39,263 nucleotides of DNA from Oscillospiraceae bacterium (GCA_017481565.1 JAFUOZ010000107.1:1-39263); one strand, 5' to 3'. Shown: positions 14,773 through 23,508, counted from the first letter of the stretch. Numbers and translations: made by a program. Notes: generated by a model not told the origin, from the letters alone.

Positions 14773-16902
14773 TCAGACTATCCTCTTAAACTGCTTTTCA
14801 AGCTCTCTTTTTGTAAGCCTGAACATAACAGGTCTGCCGTGAGGACAATATCTTATTTTTTCATCGCTGAATATTCTGTCAAGTATTACCTTAAGCTCCT
14901 TTTCGCTGTTTATGTCATTTGCCCTTACCGATGCCTTGCAGGCTATGGTATGGAGCATATCGTCAAGTATTTCGGGCATAGGGTCATGCCTGTTTTCATC
15001 AAGATTTTTCGCAAGCTCAAAGGCAATATCCGCCGCATCGCACATATCAAGCACCGAAGGAATACCCTTTACGGTAATAACAGGAGTGTTCCCCGTTTCA
15101 AGATCAAAGCCCAGTTCCCTTACCTGTTCAATATGCTCGCAGACTGCGTCATACTGACTGTAGGTAAGTCTTACATCAACAGACGCAAGCAGCAGCTGAC
15201 AGTTGAGCTTTACCTCGCCCGATCTGAATTTTTCAAAGTTCATGCGCTCATGAGCAGCGTGTTTATCAACAAATATTATATCATCGTCCATTTCAGCTAC
15301 TATATATGTACGGAACGCCTCACCGATAAGTCTGTATACAGGCGCTCTTTTATAGACAGGCGGTTCTTCGGAGATATTTTCCTCTGTGACCGTCTCCTCT
15401 TTTCTCGGCTGAAAGGACTGCTGATTTATATATCTGAATTCGCTTATCTCCTCACGGGGAATCAGCTTTTCAATGGGAAGTCCCTCTTCGGGAATATTTT
15501 TCACCTGTTCAGCTTTTTTTTCATCTGACGCTGCAGGCTGAGGCTGTACCTGTACAGCACTTTCCTTAAGCTTTACAGGCTCCGCAGGTACGTTCTTCTT
15601 CGGCGCAAGCTTTTCCCACGGCAGCTCCACATAGCCGTTATGCTGAGTATCGGCAGGCGACGGCTTTTCAGCCTTTGCCGCAAGCCGTTTATATTCATCG
15701 GGAGTGACTCTTTCAGGCTGTTTCGGAGTATTTTTACTGTATTCCGCTGCCGAAATATGTTCAAAGCCTGTATTTTCTTTTCTGACCGCTTCCGATGCCT
15801 TTATCTTCACCGAGCCGCCGTTTATCTGAGTCTGCTCATAGGTATTCTTATCCCCGAATATCGGTGCATTGTAATTGATCTTAGGCTTGGGAAGTTCTAT
15901 TTCCGCAGGTGCGGAATCGGAAAGCACAGCATTTTTTATAGCAAAATACATAGTCTCATAGACCTGCTTTTCTTCGGTAAAGCGCACCTCTATCTTCTGA
16001 GGGTGCACATTTACATCGAGGGTATCGGGTCTTACGTTAAGACAAAGCACGCAGGCAGGGAATTTTCCCTCCATAATGCTGTTTCTGTACGCCTCCTCTA
16101 AGGCACGGATACAGGTCACCGACTGGACATATCGGCCGTTTACGAAAAAGGTCTGCAGCTTACGGTTTTTCTGACCGAATATCGGCTTTACCGTAAAGCC
16201 TGTTATTTTTATTCCGTTCATGGAATAATCCACGGGAATAAGCGACGAGGCAAACTGTCTGCCGAAAACCGAATATACCGCTGAATAAAGCTTGCCGTCG
16301 CCGGGTGTAAACAAGGTCTGCTTATTGTCACGGATAAGCTTCACCGAGATTTCAGGGTGGGAAAGAGCTATCTTTTCCATTATCCTTGAAACATCGTTTC
16401 CCTCCGCAACATCCTTTTTGAGAAATTTCAGACGTGCGGGTACATTGTAAAATATATCCCTGACAACAATGGTAGTACCGTCGGGACAGCCGCAGCTTTC
16501 ATTCAGCTTTTCCTCCGTACCCTCTATAACATAGTGGGTACCGTACTCCGCTCCCCTTACCTTTGTCAGCATATCCACCTTTGCCACCGCCGCAACGGAG
16601 GCAAGGGCCTCTCCTCTGAAACCGAGAGTGCATATCCCCGTAAGGTCCTCCTTTGAGGAAATCTTGCTTGTAGCATGACGGAGAAACGCCGTAGGTGCGT
16701 CCTCGGGATATATTCCGCTTCCGTTATCGGTAACCCTCATATAACTGATGCCGCCACGTTTTATCTCCACGGTGACAGCTGTTGCTCCGCTGTCAATGGA
16801 ATTTTCCACAAGCTCCTTTATGATAGAGCTTGGTCTTTCGATGACCTCGCCTGCCGCAATAAGCTCATACAATTCCTTTTCAAGCAGTCTTACTCTTGCC
16901 AC
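14773..16902 (-). CDS. mutL: DNA mismatch repair protein MutL
   Basis: 709 residues, starting with GTG preceded by GGGAG. The GHKL ATPase motifs ELVENSIDSGAT, VTDNGSGI and LGFRGEALASV lie in the first 100 residues. A low-complexity linker (about 350-520) follows, then the endonuclease domain. Its metal motif, usually DQHAxxExxxxE, reads DKHAAHERMNFE near residue 545, with Lys for Gln. ACKASVRAND and CPHGRP near 685 complete the nuclease site. A promoter candidate at 16945-16972 lets it be made apart from mutS. Confidence 0.95.
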   Translation of the reverse strand: MARVRLLEKELYELIAAGEVIERPSSIIKELVENSIDSGATAVTVEIKRGGISYMRVTDNGSGIYPEDAPTAFLRHATSKISSKEDLTGICTLGFRGEALASVAAVAKVDMLTKVRGAEYGTHYVIEGTEEKLNESCGCPDGTTIVVRDIFYNVPARLKFLKKDVAEGNDVSRIMEKIALSHPEISVKLIRDNKQTLFTPGDGKLYSAVYSVFGRQFASSLIPVDYSMNGIKITGFTVKPIFGQKNRKLQTFFVNGRYVQSVTCIRALEEAYRNSIMEGKFPACVLCLNVRPDTLDVNVHPQKIEVRFTEEKQVYETMYFAIKNAVLSDSAPAEIELPKPKINYNAPIFGDKNTYEQTQINGGSVKIKASEAVRKENTGFEHISAAEYSKNTPKQPERVTPDEYKRLAAKAEKPSPADTQHNGYVELPWEKLAPKKNVPAEPVKLKESAVQVQPQPAASDEKKAEQVKNIPEEGLPIEKLIPREEISEFRYINQQSFQPRKEETVTEENISEEPPVYKRAPVYRLIGEAFRTYIVAEMDDDIIFVDKHAAHERMNFEKFRSGEVKLNCQLLLASVDVRLTYSQYDAVCEHIEQVRELGFDLETGNTPVITVKGIPSVLDMCDAADIAFELAKNLDENRHDPMPEILDDMLHTIACKASVRANDINSEKELKVILDRIFSDEKIRYCPHGRPVMFRLTKRELEKQFKRIV

Positions 16903-17125
16903 GGCGTTTCACTCCCTTCATGTATGTTTTAATTGTTTGCTAAAATTATAAAAATAGCTTTTTGTAAGTAAAAACGTAATTGTTAGTTTGCAACCGTCAG
17001 TGCGAGGGGGAAACCTCCGAGGAGAGAGAAAGAAAAGCTGTGGGCTTTTCTTTATTTGGAATTACTCGCTTCGCTCGTTTTTCATTCGTTTTTCTTTATT
17101 ACAGGCTGTATTTACTCACTGCATA
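16903..17125. other. Spacer between mutS and mutL with hairpin and repeats
   Basis: 223 bases with no gene. It contains a perfect 10-bp stem (17029-17038 with 17044-17053, loop TGTGG) that on the minus strand is followed by a pyrimidine-rich tract and may terminate the mutS transcript. There is also a tandem TCGCT tract (17065-17077), and on the minus strand the string GAAAAACGA occurs twice nearby. The rest is AT-rich and carries the mutL promoter. Confidence 0.55.
16945..16972 (-). promoter_or_regulatory. Promoter candidate of mutL
   Basis: -35 TTTACT (16967-16972), 16-bp spacer, -10 TATAAT (16945-16950), 42 bases before the GTG start. Confidence 0.6.
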
Positions 17126-19735
17126 TCAGGTCAGCATTGACGAAAGCTCTTTCAGGAAATCAAGAGCTTCATTTGGTGAAAGCTCGTCAACGTTTGTCTT
17201 TTTTATTCTGTCAATGACTGCCTCGCTGCCCATTGCCCCGAAGGATATCTGATAATCATCATCTGCAATTTTTGATTCCGACTGCTTCTTATCCTTTTCC
17301 ATATCCGCAAGCAGTGACTTTGCCCGTTTAAGCACCTTCGGAGGAAGTCCCGCAAGCTTTGCTACCTCGATGCCGTAGCTGTCATCGGTGCCGCCCTCCA
17401 CTATCTTTCGGAGGAATTTTATATCTTCCCCTCGTCTGCATACTGCAACGCTGTAATTCTTTACTCCGTCAATTCTGCCTTCAAGCTGTATCAGCTCATG
17501 ATAATGTGTGGCAAACAGGGTCTTGCAGCCAAGCTGTCTGCTTGAGGTTATATATTCCGCAACCGCTGTTGCAATGCTTATTCCGTCAAAGGTAGATGTT
17601 CCTCTGCCTACCTCGTCAAGAATAACAAGGCTGTTCTTTGTGGCGTGCTTAAGGATATCAGCAACCTCGCTCATCTCCACCATAAAGGTAGACTGTCCTG
17701 CCGTAAGATCGTCGGACGCTCCTACTCTGGTGAATATCTTATCCGCTATGCTTATTTTTGCGCTTGATGCAGGCACAAAGCAGCCCATCTGCGCCATAAG
17801 CACGATAAGGGCAGTCTGTCTCATATATGTGGACTTACCTGACATATTCGGTCCTGTAATGATAGACATTCTCCGTCCCGATGTATCAAGATATGTATCA
17901 TTGGGAACATATATCTCCCCGTTCATCATCTGCTCAACAACAGGGTGTCTGCCGTCACGGATATCGATGATACCGTCAACAGTGATATCGGGGCATACAT
18001 AGCCGTTATTCACCGATACATGAGCAAAGCTGCACAGAACGTCAAGTGCCGCCACTGCCGATGCCGTGGACTGCACTTTTACAAGCTGTGATGCCGCAAA
18101 ATCTCTTACCTCACTGAAAATATCACTTTCGATAACAAGCACCTTTTCGTTTGCTCCTGCGATCTCATATTCTGTCTTTTTAAGTTCCTCGGTGATAAAA
18201 CGCTCGCAGTTTGCAAGGGTCTGCTTTCTGATGTAATCGGCAGGTACAAGCTCATAATAGGACTTTGTCACCTCGATATAATAGCCGAAAACACGGTTAT
18301 AGCTTATCTTCAGATTCTTTATGCCTGTGCGCTCACGTTCCTTCTGCTCGGTCTCCTCGATGATACCCTTGCCGTTATTGATGATATTTCTGAGATGATC
18401 AAGCTGTTCATTGAAGCCGTCTCTTATAACTCCGCCGTCCTTCAGACTTACGGGAGGATCGTCAACTATGGCATTTCCGATAAGTGCGGCAAGCTCCTCC
18501 AGAGTATCTGTCTGAGCGTTAAGCTTCTTTAACAGGGGTGATGAAAAGCCCTCCAGAAGTCTTTTTATTTCGGGAAGTCTGCGTGCAGTCTGCTCCAGAG
18601 CCTTAAGATCTCTCGGTCCTGCGGTCTTATACATTACCTTTGTCATAAGACGTTCGATATCATATACTCCCGAAAGCGCTTCTCCAAGCTCCTCTCTTGC
18701 AACGGTATCGCCGCAAAGCTGCTCCACCGCCTTAAGTCTGTCGATTATTGCGGCAGGCTGAACAAGAGGCTGCTCGATACAGGTCTTTAGCATACGCTTT
18801 CCCATTGATGTTCTCGTATGGTCAAGTACCCACAGCAGACTGCCCTTTTTCTCCTTGTTTCTCATTGTCTCGGTAAGCTCCAGATTACGTCTTGCGGTAA
18901 GATCAAGCTCCATATAGCGCTTGCCGTCTGAACGTATTATTTCCGTAAATCTGCCGATAAGAGAACGCTGCGTATCTGCTATATAATCAAAAAGACCGCA
19001 GAGACAATATGTCCCGGCGCTTTTTCTGTCCGTTATTCCAAGCTCGGCGATATCCTCGGCGCTGAACTGCTTTAAAAGGATATCCTCCTTTTCATCGGGT
19101 TCAAACCGTATCTCATCTATAAGCTGTACCGATACGGTCATTCTTTCCCTGATAAATTTCTGTACTGCCTTGCAGTCAAGAAAGGCTTCATTGAAAATAA
19201 GCTCAGCAGGCGCATATCTTGAAAGCTCATTTATCAGTCCGTCCTCAAAACGCTCTCCCGAATAACAGGAAAGATTTACACTGCCTGTGGATATATCCGC
19301 AAAGCATACGGCACAGTCATTTTCCCTTACATATACAGCACCGATATAGTTATTCGTATCGTCCTTAAGCATATTGCTGTCGGTAAGTGTACCCGGAGTG
19401 ACCACCCTGACTATCTGTCTGTCTACCAGACCCTTTGCCGCCTTCGGATCCTCCACCTGCTCGCATACCGCTACCCTGTAGCCGTTGTCGATAAGCCTTT
19501 TTATATAAATATCCGCCGCATGATGAGGAACGCCGCACATCGGCGCACGTTCCTCCTGACCGCATTCCTTGCCTGTGAGTGTAAGCTCCAGAACACGTGA
19601 CACGGTCACAGCGTCGTCATAGAACATTTCGTAAAAATCTCCCACCCTGAAAAACAGTATATGCCCGGGATTTCTGTCCTTGGTCTCAAAATACTGCTTC
19701 ATCATGGGGGAAAGCTTACTGTAATCTATATTCAT
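17126..19735 (-). CDS. mutS: DNA mismatch repair protein MutS
   Basis: 869 residues. The mismatch-reading domain starts with SPMMKQYFETKDRNPGHILF and FRVGDFYEMF (the Phe and Glu that wedge into the mispair). Walker A TGPNMSGKSTYMRQ is near residue 627, FTRVGASDDLTAGQSTFMVE follows, Walker B ILDEVGRGTSTFDG is near 705, and then ATHYHEL. The start at 19735 comes 2 bases after the upstream stop codon, with GGAGG about 12 bases before it, so coupling is likely. Confidence 0.97.
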   Translation of the reverse strand: MNIDYSKLSPMMKQYFETKDRNPGHILFFRVGDFYEMFYDDAVTVSRVLELTLTGKECGQEERAPMCGVPHHAADIYIKRLIDNGYRVAVCEQVEDPKAAKGLVDRQIVRVVTPGTLTDSNMLKDDTNNYIGAVYVRENDCAVCFADISTGSVNLSCYSGERFEDGLINELSRYAPAELIFNEAFLDCKAVQKFIRERMTVSVQLIDEIRFEPDEKEDILLKQFSAEDIAELGITDRKSAGTYCLCGLFDYIADTQRSLIGRFTEIIRSDGKRYMELDLTARRNLELTETMRNKEKKGSLLWVLDHTRTSMGKRMLKTCIEQPLVQPAAIIDRLKAVEQLCGDTVAREELGEALSGVYDIERLMTKVMYKTAGPRDLKALEQTARRLPEIKRLLEGFSSPLLKKLNAQTDTLEELAALIGNAIVDDPPVSLKDGGVIRDGFNEQLDHLRNIINNGKGIIEETEQKERERTGIKNLKISYNRVFGYYIEVTKSYYELVPADYIRKQTLANCERFITEELKKTEYEIAGANEKVLVIESDIFSEVRDFAASQLVKVQSTASAVAALDVLCSFAHVSVNNGYVCPDITVDGIIDIRDGRHPVVEQMMNGEIYVPNDTYLDTSGRRMSIITGPNMSGKSTYMRQTALIVLMAQMGCFVPASSAKISIADKIFTRVGASDDLTAGQSTFMVEMSEVADILKHATKNSLVILDEVGRGTSTFDGISIATAVAEYITSSRQLGCKTLFATHYHELIQLEGRIDGVKNYSVAVCRRGEDIKFLRKIVEGGTDDSYGIEVAKLAGLPPKVLKRAKSLLADMEKDKKQSESKIADDDYQISFGAMGSEAVIDRIKKTNVDELSPNEALDFLKELSSMLT

Positions 19736-19737
19736 TA

Positions 19738-20145
19738 TCAGCCGCAGCCTCCGCAGGTGCTGCAGCTTCCGCTGCATGAGGGTGCTTCTGCGGGACAGGT
19801 CATAGGATCTTCGCCGTTAGCCGCATAGGTGATGATATTATTGATCTGTGCAAGCATACCGTTCATGGCATTCTGTGCCTTTGTGAAGGCTGCCATATTT
19901 TCGTTTGACATGATCTTGTTGTATTCTTCCTTGATCTTCACATCGTATTCGGCGATCTTTTCGCTGTTCTTATCCGACTTGGACATTTCGGAATTGAGCT
20001 GCATTCTTAAGAGATTGAAATTGTTTATCATCTCCTGAAGCTCCTCGTCCTTATCGTTTGCTTCCTTTGCCCTGTTGTATTCGATATATCTTTCGTCCTG
20101 CTGGATCATAGCTCCCAGCTCTCTTGCCTTTTCAATAATTGTCAT
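19738..20145 (-). CDS. YlbF/YmcA-family protein with cysteine-rich tail
   Basis: 135 residues. The helical YlbF-type core (about 1-110) is followed by CPAEAPSCSGSCSTCGGCG with five cysteines at the very C-terminus. In B. subtilis YlbF and YmcA act with YaaT as an iron-sulfur-bearing complex that steers RNase Y. The Cys-rich tail would suit cluster or metal binding, which is inference. AAGGAG precedes the ATG. It sits between miaB and mutS, a placement common in Clostridia. Confidence 0.8.
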   Translation of the reverse strand: MTIIEKARELGAMIQQDERYIEYNRAKEANDKDEELQEMINNFNLLRMQLNSEMSKSDKNSEKIAEYDVKIKEEYNKIMSNENMAAFTKAQNAMNGMLAQINNIITYAANGEDPMTCPAEAPSCSGSCSTCGGCG

Positions 20146-20179
20146 AACAATTCTCCTTTTTGCTTATCAGCATATTATT

Positions 20180-21559
20180 TTATATTATTTCACCGTGAAC
20201 TGCCCAGTTGTATGAGTCTGTTATCCTAACATCTTTTATCTGTCCGATAAGTGACTCATCTCCCTTTGCCTCCACGATGATGAATTCATCGCTTTTTCCT
20301 GTCATCATGCCATCACGTCTGCCCTTTCCGTCAAAAAGCACTCTCATAGTTTTTCCTATAAAGCGCTTATAATATTCTGTGGATATCTCCCTCTGAACCT
20401 CCAGAAGCTGTCTGAACCATTTTCCCTTATCCTCCTCAGAGGTATTATCCACTATTTCAGCTGCCTTTGTGCCGCTTCTTTTTGAATATATAAAGGAATA
20501 GATATTATCGTATCTGACCCTTTTCATTACATCAATAGTACCGAGGAAATCCTCATAGGTCTCATTGGGAAAGCCTACTATTATATCTGTGGTTATTGAA
20601 AAATCAGGCATTACAGATCGTGCATAATCAACGGTTTTCATATAATCGGCAACAGTATAGCGTCTGTTCATCGCCTTTAATACAGTGTCGCTTCCCGATT
20701 GCAGCGGCAGGTGCAGATGCTTGCACACCTTGTCACATTCCTTTATCGTATCAATAAATTCGGGAGTTGCGTCCTTTGGGTGCGGTGACATGAAGCGTAT
20801 ACGGAAATCTCCGTCAATATGGTTTATTCTTCGTAAAAGCTCCGAAAAATCTATATCCTCGTCAAGACCTCTGCCGTAGGAATTTACATTCTGTCCCAGC
20901 AGCATTATCTCCTTGCAGCCGTCATTTACCAGTGCTTTTACCTCGGCGATGATATTTTCGGGTCTGCGGCTCCGCTCACGTCCTCTTACATAAGGGACGA
21001 TACAATAGGTGCAGAAGTTATTGCAGCCATACATTACAGGAACGCCTGCCTTATATTTACAGCCTCTTACAGCGGAAATATCCTCGGGGATATCTGCCTT
21101 ATATTCGGTGATATCGCAGACGGTCTTTCTTTCGGTAAGTGCCGTATACAAAAGCTTCGGGAATTCCTTAAAGGCAAATGTGCCGAAAACTATATCCACC
21201 TGCTTATAGGAACGCTTTATCTTTTCCACGATATGCTCCTGCTGAGCCATACAGCCGCACAGACCTATTATAATATCGGGCTTTTCCTCCTTAAGATGCT
21301 TAAGGTCGCCTATATTGCCGAAAACCTTAAGCTCGGCGTTTTCCCTGACAGCACAGGTATTCAGTATGATAACATCGGCATTATTTATATCATTGGTAAT
21401 ACCGTAGCCCATAACACTGAGCATACCTGCAATTTTTTCACCGTCACTGACATTCTGCTGACAGCCGTAGCTATGCACACAGGCAAGGGACGGCGTATCA
21501 CGCTTTTCGGTCAGTTCTCTGACCAGAGCGGTATATCTGCCGTATTCATTTTCCGCCAT
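20180..21559 (-). CDS. miaB: tRNA-2-methylthio-N6-dimethylallyladenosine synthase
   Basis: 459 residues. This radical-SAM methylthiotransferase completes the A37 modification begun by MiaA. The N-terminal cluster domain includes HSYGCQQNVSDGEK (Cys33) and LNTCAVRENAE; the radical-SAM motif CNNFCTYCIVPYVRGRERSR is near residue 177; a TRAM domain ends the protein (RVLFDGKGRRDGMMTG). The start at 21559 has GAAAGGAC upstream; an in-frame ATG at 21625 overlaps the promoter. It is first in the fourteen-gene array. Confidence 0.95.
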   Translation of the reverse strand: MAENEYGRYTALVRELTEKRDTPSLACVHSYGCQQNVSDGEKIAGMLSVMGYGITNDINNADVIILNTCAVRENAELKVFGNIGDLKHLKEEKPDIIIGLCGCMAQQEHIVEKIKRSYKQVDIVFGTFAFKEFPKLLYTALTERKTVCDITEYKADIPEDISAVRGCKYKAGVPVMYGCNNFCTYCIVPYVRGRERSRRPENIIAEVKALVNDGCKEIMLLGQNVNSYGRGLDEDIDFSELLRRINHIDGDFRIRFMSPHPKDATPEFIDTIKECDKVCKHLHLPLQSGSDTVLKAMNRRYTVADYMKTVDYARSVMPDFSITTDIIVGFPNETYEDFLGTIDVMKRVRYDNIYSFIYSKRSGTKAAEIVDNTSEEDKGKWFRQLLEVQREISTEYYKRFIGKTMRVLFDGKGRRDGMMTGKSDEFIIVEAKGDESLIGQIKDVRITDSYNWAVHGEII

Positions 21560-21596
21560 TGCAAAAGTCCTTTCTCTTTTGGAAATATACTTTATA

Positions 21597-21625
21597 AGTA
21601 TATCATATATTTCAACATTATTCAA
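21597..21625 (-). promoter_or_regulatory. Promoter of the miaB-led array
   Basis: -35 TTGAAT (21620-21625), 17-bp spacer, -10 TATACT (21597-21602), 37 bases before miaB. This is the clearest promoter for the array running to rluD. Confidence 0.85.
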
Positions 21626-21645
21626 GACTTATTTTTTTAATTTCA

Positions 21646-21676
21646 TAAAAAAATCCGCTGTGAAGCTTCACAGCGG
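21646..21676 (-). terminator. Terminator of the SUKH-like gene
   Basis: A 22-bp perfect palindrome (21655-21676) followed on the minus strand by ATTTTTTT. It is separated from the gene's stop codon by the second 109-bp element. Confidence 0.88.
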
Positions 21677-21687
21677 GGAAATGTTTA

Positions 21688-21796
21688 AGGAAGCACTGAT
21701 TAAAGCCGTAGGCATCGTTTCCGCCACTCGAAAATCCTTTGCCGCAGCGGCAAAATTGACTGAGTGGGGCGTGAAACGATTTAATCAGCGGTTCCT
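21688..21796 (+). repeat. 109-bp inverted-repeat (MITE-like) element, copy 2
   Basis: Same length and orientation as copy 1. Ends AGGAAGCACTGATTAAA and TTTAATCAGCGGTTCCT. Differences from copy 1 cluster in the third stem (CCGCCACTC against GAGTGGGGC), while the outer stems and the central TTTGCCG-CAG-CGGCAAA hairpin are kept. It lies between the SUKH-like gene's stop (21807) and its terminator, so the transcript of that gene contains the element in antisense sense. Confidence 0.8.
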
Positions 21797-21806
21797 TAAT
21801 GTATAA

Positions 21807-22346
21807 TCAGCCGATAAAACGGTCCTCGTCATTTTCGTCCTGTTCAAAATACTGAGCAAATCCGAAATACACCTTGCCTGCGATAACATTTTCAAAAAAT
21901 TCGTCTACGCTGTCCGCTACCTTTTCGGCGTCTTCAAACATAGGCTCCATGCCGTATACAACGCTTCCGTCATCGGTATTTACTGCATAAAATTCATAGC
22001 AGTCATATACCGCTATATAAAAGGGATAGTGCTTTTCCCACCAATTATATGCCTCTTTATAAAGCTGCTTGTCAAATTCATCATCTGTGTCACAGGCATT
22101 GAGAGTTATATTTTTAAAGGTATCCCATGCAAAACCGTCTTCGCCATGTTCGGAAATATGTTCACCGAATACAAGCCATGCATCTTCATCGGGATTGCAT
22201 ATACACTTATATTTTTCCGCAAGCTGCTCGATATAGCCTATCTTTCCCTTATATATTTCGGGGAGCTTATATTTTCCCTCCTCGGCTGTTTCGATTATCC
22301 AGTCATGCTTCTTTGCCCATTCAAGAAATTTTTCAAAGCCTTTCAC
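21807..22346 (-). CDS. SMI1/KNR4 (SUKH)-like protein
   Basis: 179 residues from a GTG at 22346 with GGAGG 8 bases upstream; a perfect promoter at 22372-22400 excludes the ATG at 22436. The sequence is acidic and aromatic, with FYIAVYDCYEFYAVNTDDGS, VVYGMEPMFEDAEKVADS and VDEFFENVIAGKVYF. This C-terminal pattern is like that of SUKH proteins, many of which are immunity proteins against contact-dependent or polymorphic toxins. No toxin gene is beside it, so it would be an orphan immunity gene or have another role. The assignment is from resemblance only. Confidence 0.5.
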   Translation of the reverse strand: MKGFEKFLEWAKKHDWIIETAEEGKYKLPEIYKGKIGYIEQLAEKYKCICNPDEDAWLVFGEHISEHGEDGFAWDTFKNITLNACDTDDEFDKQLYKEAYNWWEKHYPFYIAVYDCYEFYAVNTDDGSVVYGMEPMFEDAEKVADSVDEFFENVIAGKVYFGFAQYFEQDENDEDRFIG

Positions 22347-22371
22347 TTCAATCGTCCTCCGTTTTTTATTT

Positions 22372-22400
22372 ATTATATCATGAATGTTATGATTTGTCAA
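22372..22400 (-). promoter_or_regulatory. Consensus promoter of the SUKH-like gene
   Basis: -35 TTGACA (22395-22400), 17-bp spacer, -10 TATAAT (22372-22377). Every position matches the sigma-A consensus, the strongest promoter in the window. Confidence 0.92.
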
Positions 22401-22432
22401 TAAATATTTAAAGCTTTTTTTACAAAAAATGT

Positions 22433-22858
22433 TCATATCTCAAATAATTTAAATCCTTCAAACAGAAAACATACGGTAAAATCTACGGAAGAGCCTGCCA
22501 TAAAGCCTCCGATACCGATACTTGCAAATAAGGACGGTATAATAAAAAAAATAAGCTCCCCTATTGCCGTTATCAGAGAAATACCGTAATATTTCCCCCA
22601 GCATTCTGTCCTGAAAAACGGCAGGATAATACATACCGCAGATATTATAACTATCAACAAGGGCGACAGAAGGGTTAGCAGAAAAAACAGGTCTTCAAGA
22701 ACTTCATAATGCGCAAGAAAAAGTGATATCCAGAATACCATCGGAAGCAATGCCAACAGATAAACCGCTGTTGATTTTTCCTCAATCACATTTTTTAACA
22801 GCCCACAGCGAAATAAAAAATATAATACTGCGATCAATACAAATATAATACCTTTCAT
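22433..22858 (-). CDS. Small membrane protein, paralogue of the next gene
   Basis: 141 residues with about four hydrophobic segments, starting at MKGIIFVLIAVLYFLF (ATG 22858, GGGGCGAAAG before it). It aligns with the product of 22910-23338 over its whole length: LLKNVIEEKS against LLKKVLEESS, VIISAVCIILPFF against IIISAVCIFIPIF, and SLITAIGELIFFIIPSLFAS against TLLTAIGEFVCAIAPSLLES. The function is not recognised. Confidence 0.65.
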   Translation of the reverse strand: MKGIIFVLIAVLYFLFRCGLLKNVIEEKSTAVYLLALLPMVFWISLFLAHYEVLEDLFFLLTLLSPLLIVIISAVCIILPFFRTECWGKYYGISLITAIGELIFFIIPSLFASIGIGGFMAGSSVDFTVCFLFEGFKLFEI

Positions 22859-22909
22859 TTCTTTCGCCCCTTTCCGAATATCCCCGAGCATATAATCGCC
22901 TGTCAGTGT

Positions 22910-23338
22910 TCAAAGTTCAATAAAGGTATGTACAAACGGAAAAGGAAAAACCCATACAGTAACAGTAAACGACACATCAGATGTGTTCATTACACCATGC
23001 CAGGTGCTCTCCAGAAGTGAGGGTGCAATAGCACAGACAAACTCACCTATAGCAGTCAGCAGGGTAACAGCATAATATTTCTCCCGACATTTTTCCTTGA
23101 AAATCGGAATAAAAATACATACCGCCGATATTATTATGAGCAGAACAAACGGAACAGGTACTAAAATATTGAACGCACGTATATAATGCGCAAGAAGCAT
23201 CGTTACCCAAAATATCATGGGCAGTACAGCCAACGGAATTGAAACGGCAGAGCTTTCCTCAAGAACCTTTTTAAGCAGCCGCCAACGCAGCAAAAAATAA
23301 ATCGTTCCCATAACAGCAAGCATAATGAAATCTTTCAT
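22910..23338 (-). CDS. Small membrane protein, first of a tandem pair
   Basis: 142 residues with about four hydrophobic segments. The ATG at 23338 follows GGAGG; the ATG at 23347 overlaps that site and is rejected. It is a tandem duplicate of the following gene, with 51 bases between them, and is driven by the promoter at 23362-23390. No family is recognised. Confidence 0.65.
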   Translation of the reverse strand: MKDFIMLAVMGTIYFLLRWRLLKKVLEESSAVSIPLAVLPMIFWVTMLLAHYIRAFNILVPVPFVLLIIISAVCIFIPIFKEKCREKYYAVTLLTAIGEFVCAIAPSLLESTWHGVMNTSDVSFTVTVWVFPFPFVHTFIEL

Positions 23339-23361
23339 ATCCTCCACCCCTTTCTGATCCT

Positions 23362-23390
23362 ATTATATCATACAGATATACATTTGTAAA
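23362..23390 (-). promoter_or_regulatory. Promoter of the tandem membrane-protein genes
   Basis: -35 TTTACA (23385-23390), 17-bp spacer, -10 TATAAT (23362-23367), 23 bases before the start codon. Confidence 0.82.
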
Positions 23391-23468
23391 CTCATTTTAC
23401 TATAATATTTTTTTATAATAAAAATGACCCTACCGCTCCCCATTCCGAAAAGCTGTAAAGTCATAATA

Positions 23469-23507
23469 ATTGCGAATTGCGCATTACGCATTGCGAATTG
23501 CGCATTG
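23469..23507. repeat. Short tandem repeat of AATTGCG/CATTACG heptamers
   Basis: About five degenerate 7-bp units, starting 2 bases after the stop codon of the 97-residue membrane protein. Similar GCGCATTACGCATT arrays recur in clostridial intergenic regions. Confidence 0.6.
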
Positions 23508-23508
23508 T

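Noticed and set aside
14599..15528. A 309-codon plus-strand open frame
   Set aside because: Antisense to miaA and the mutL C-terminus; no start signal or recognisable domain.
23469..23507. Possible CRISPR-like repeats
   Set aside because: Units are about 7 bp with no spacers and no cas genes nearby.
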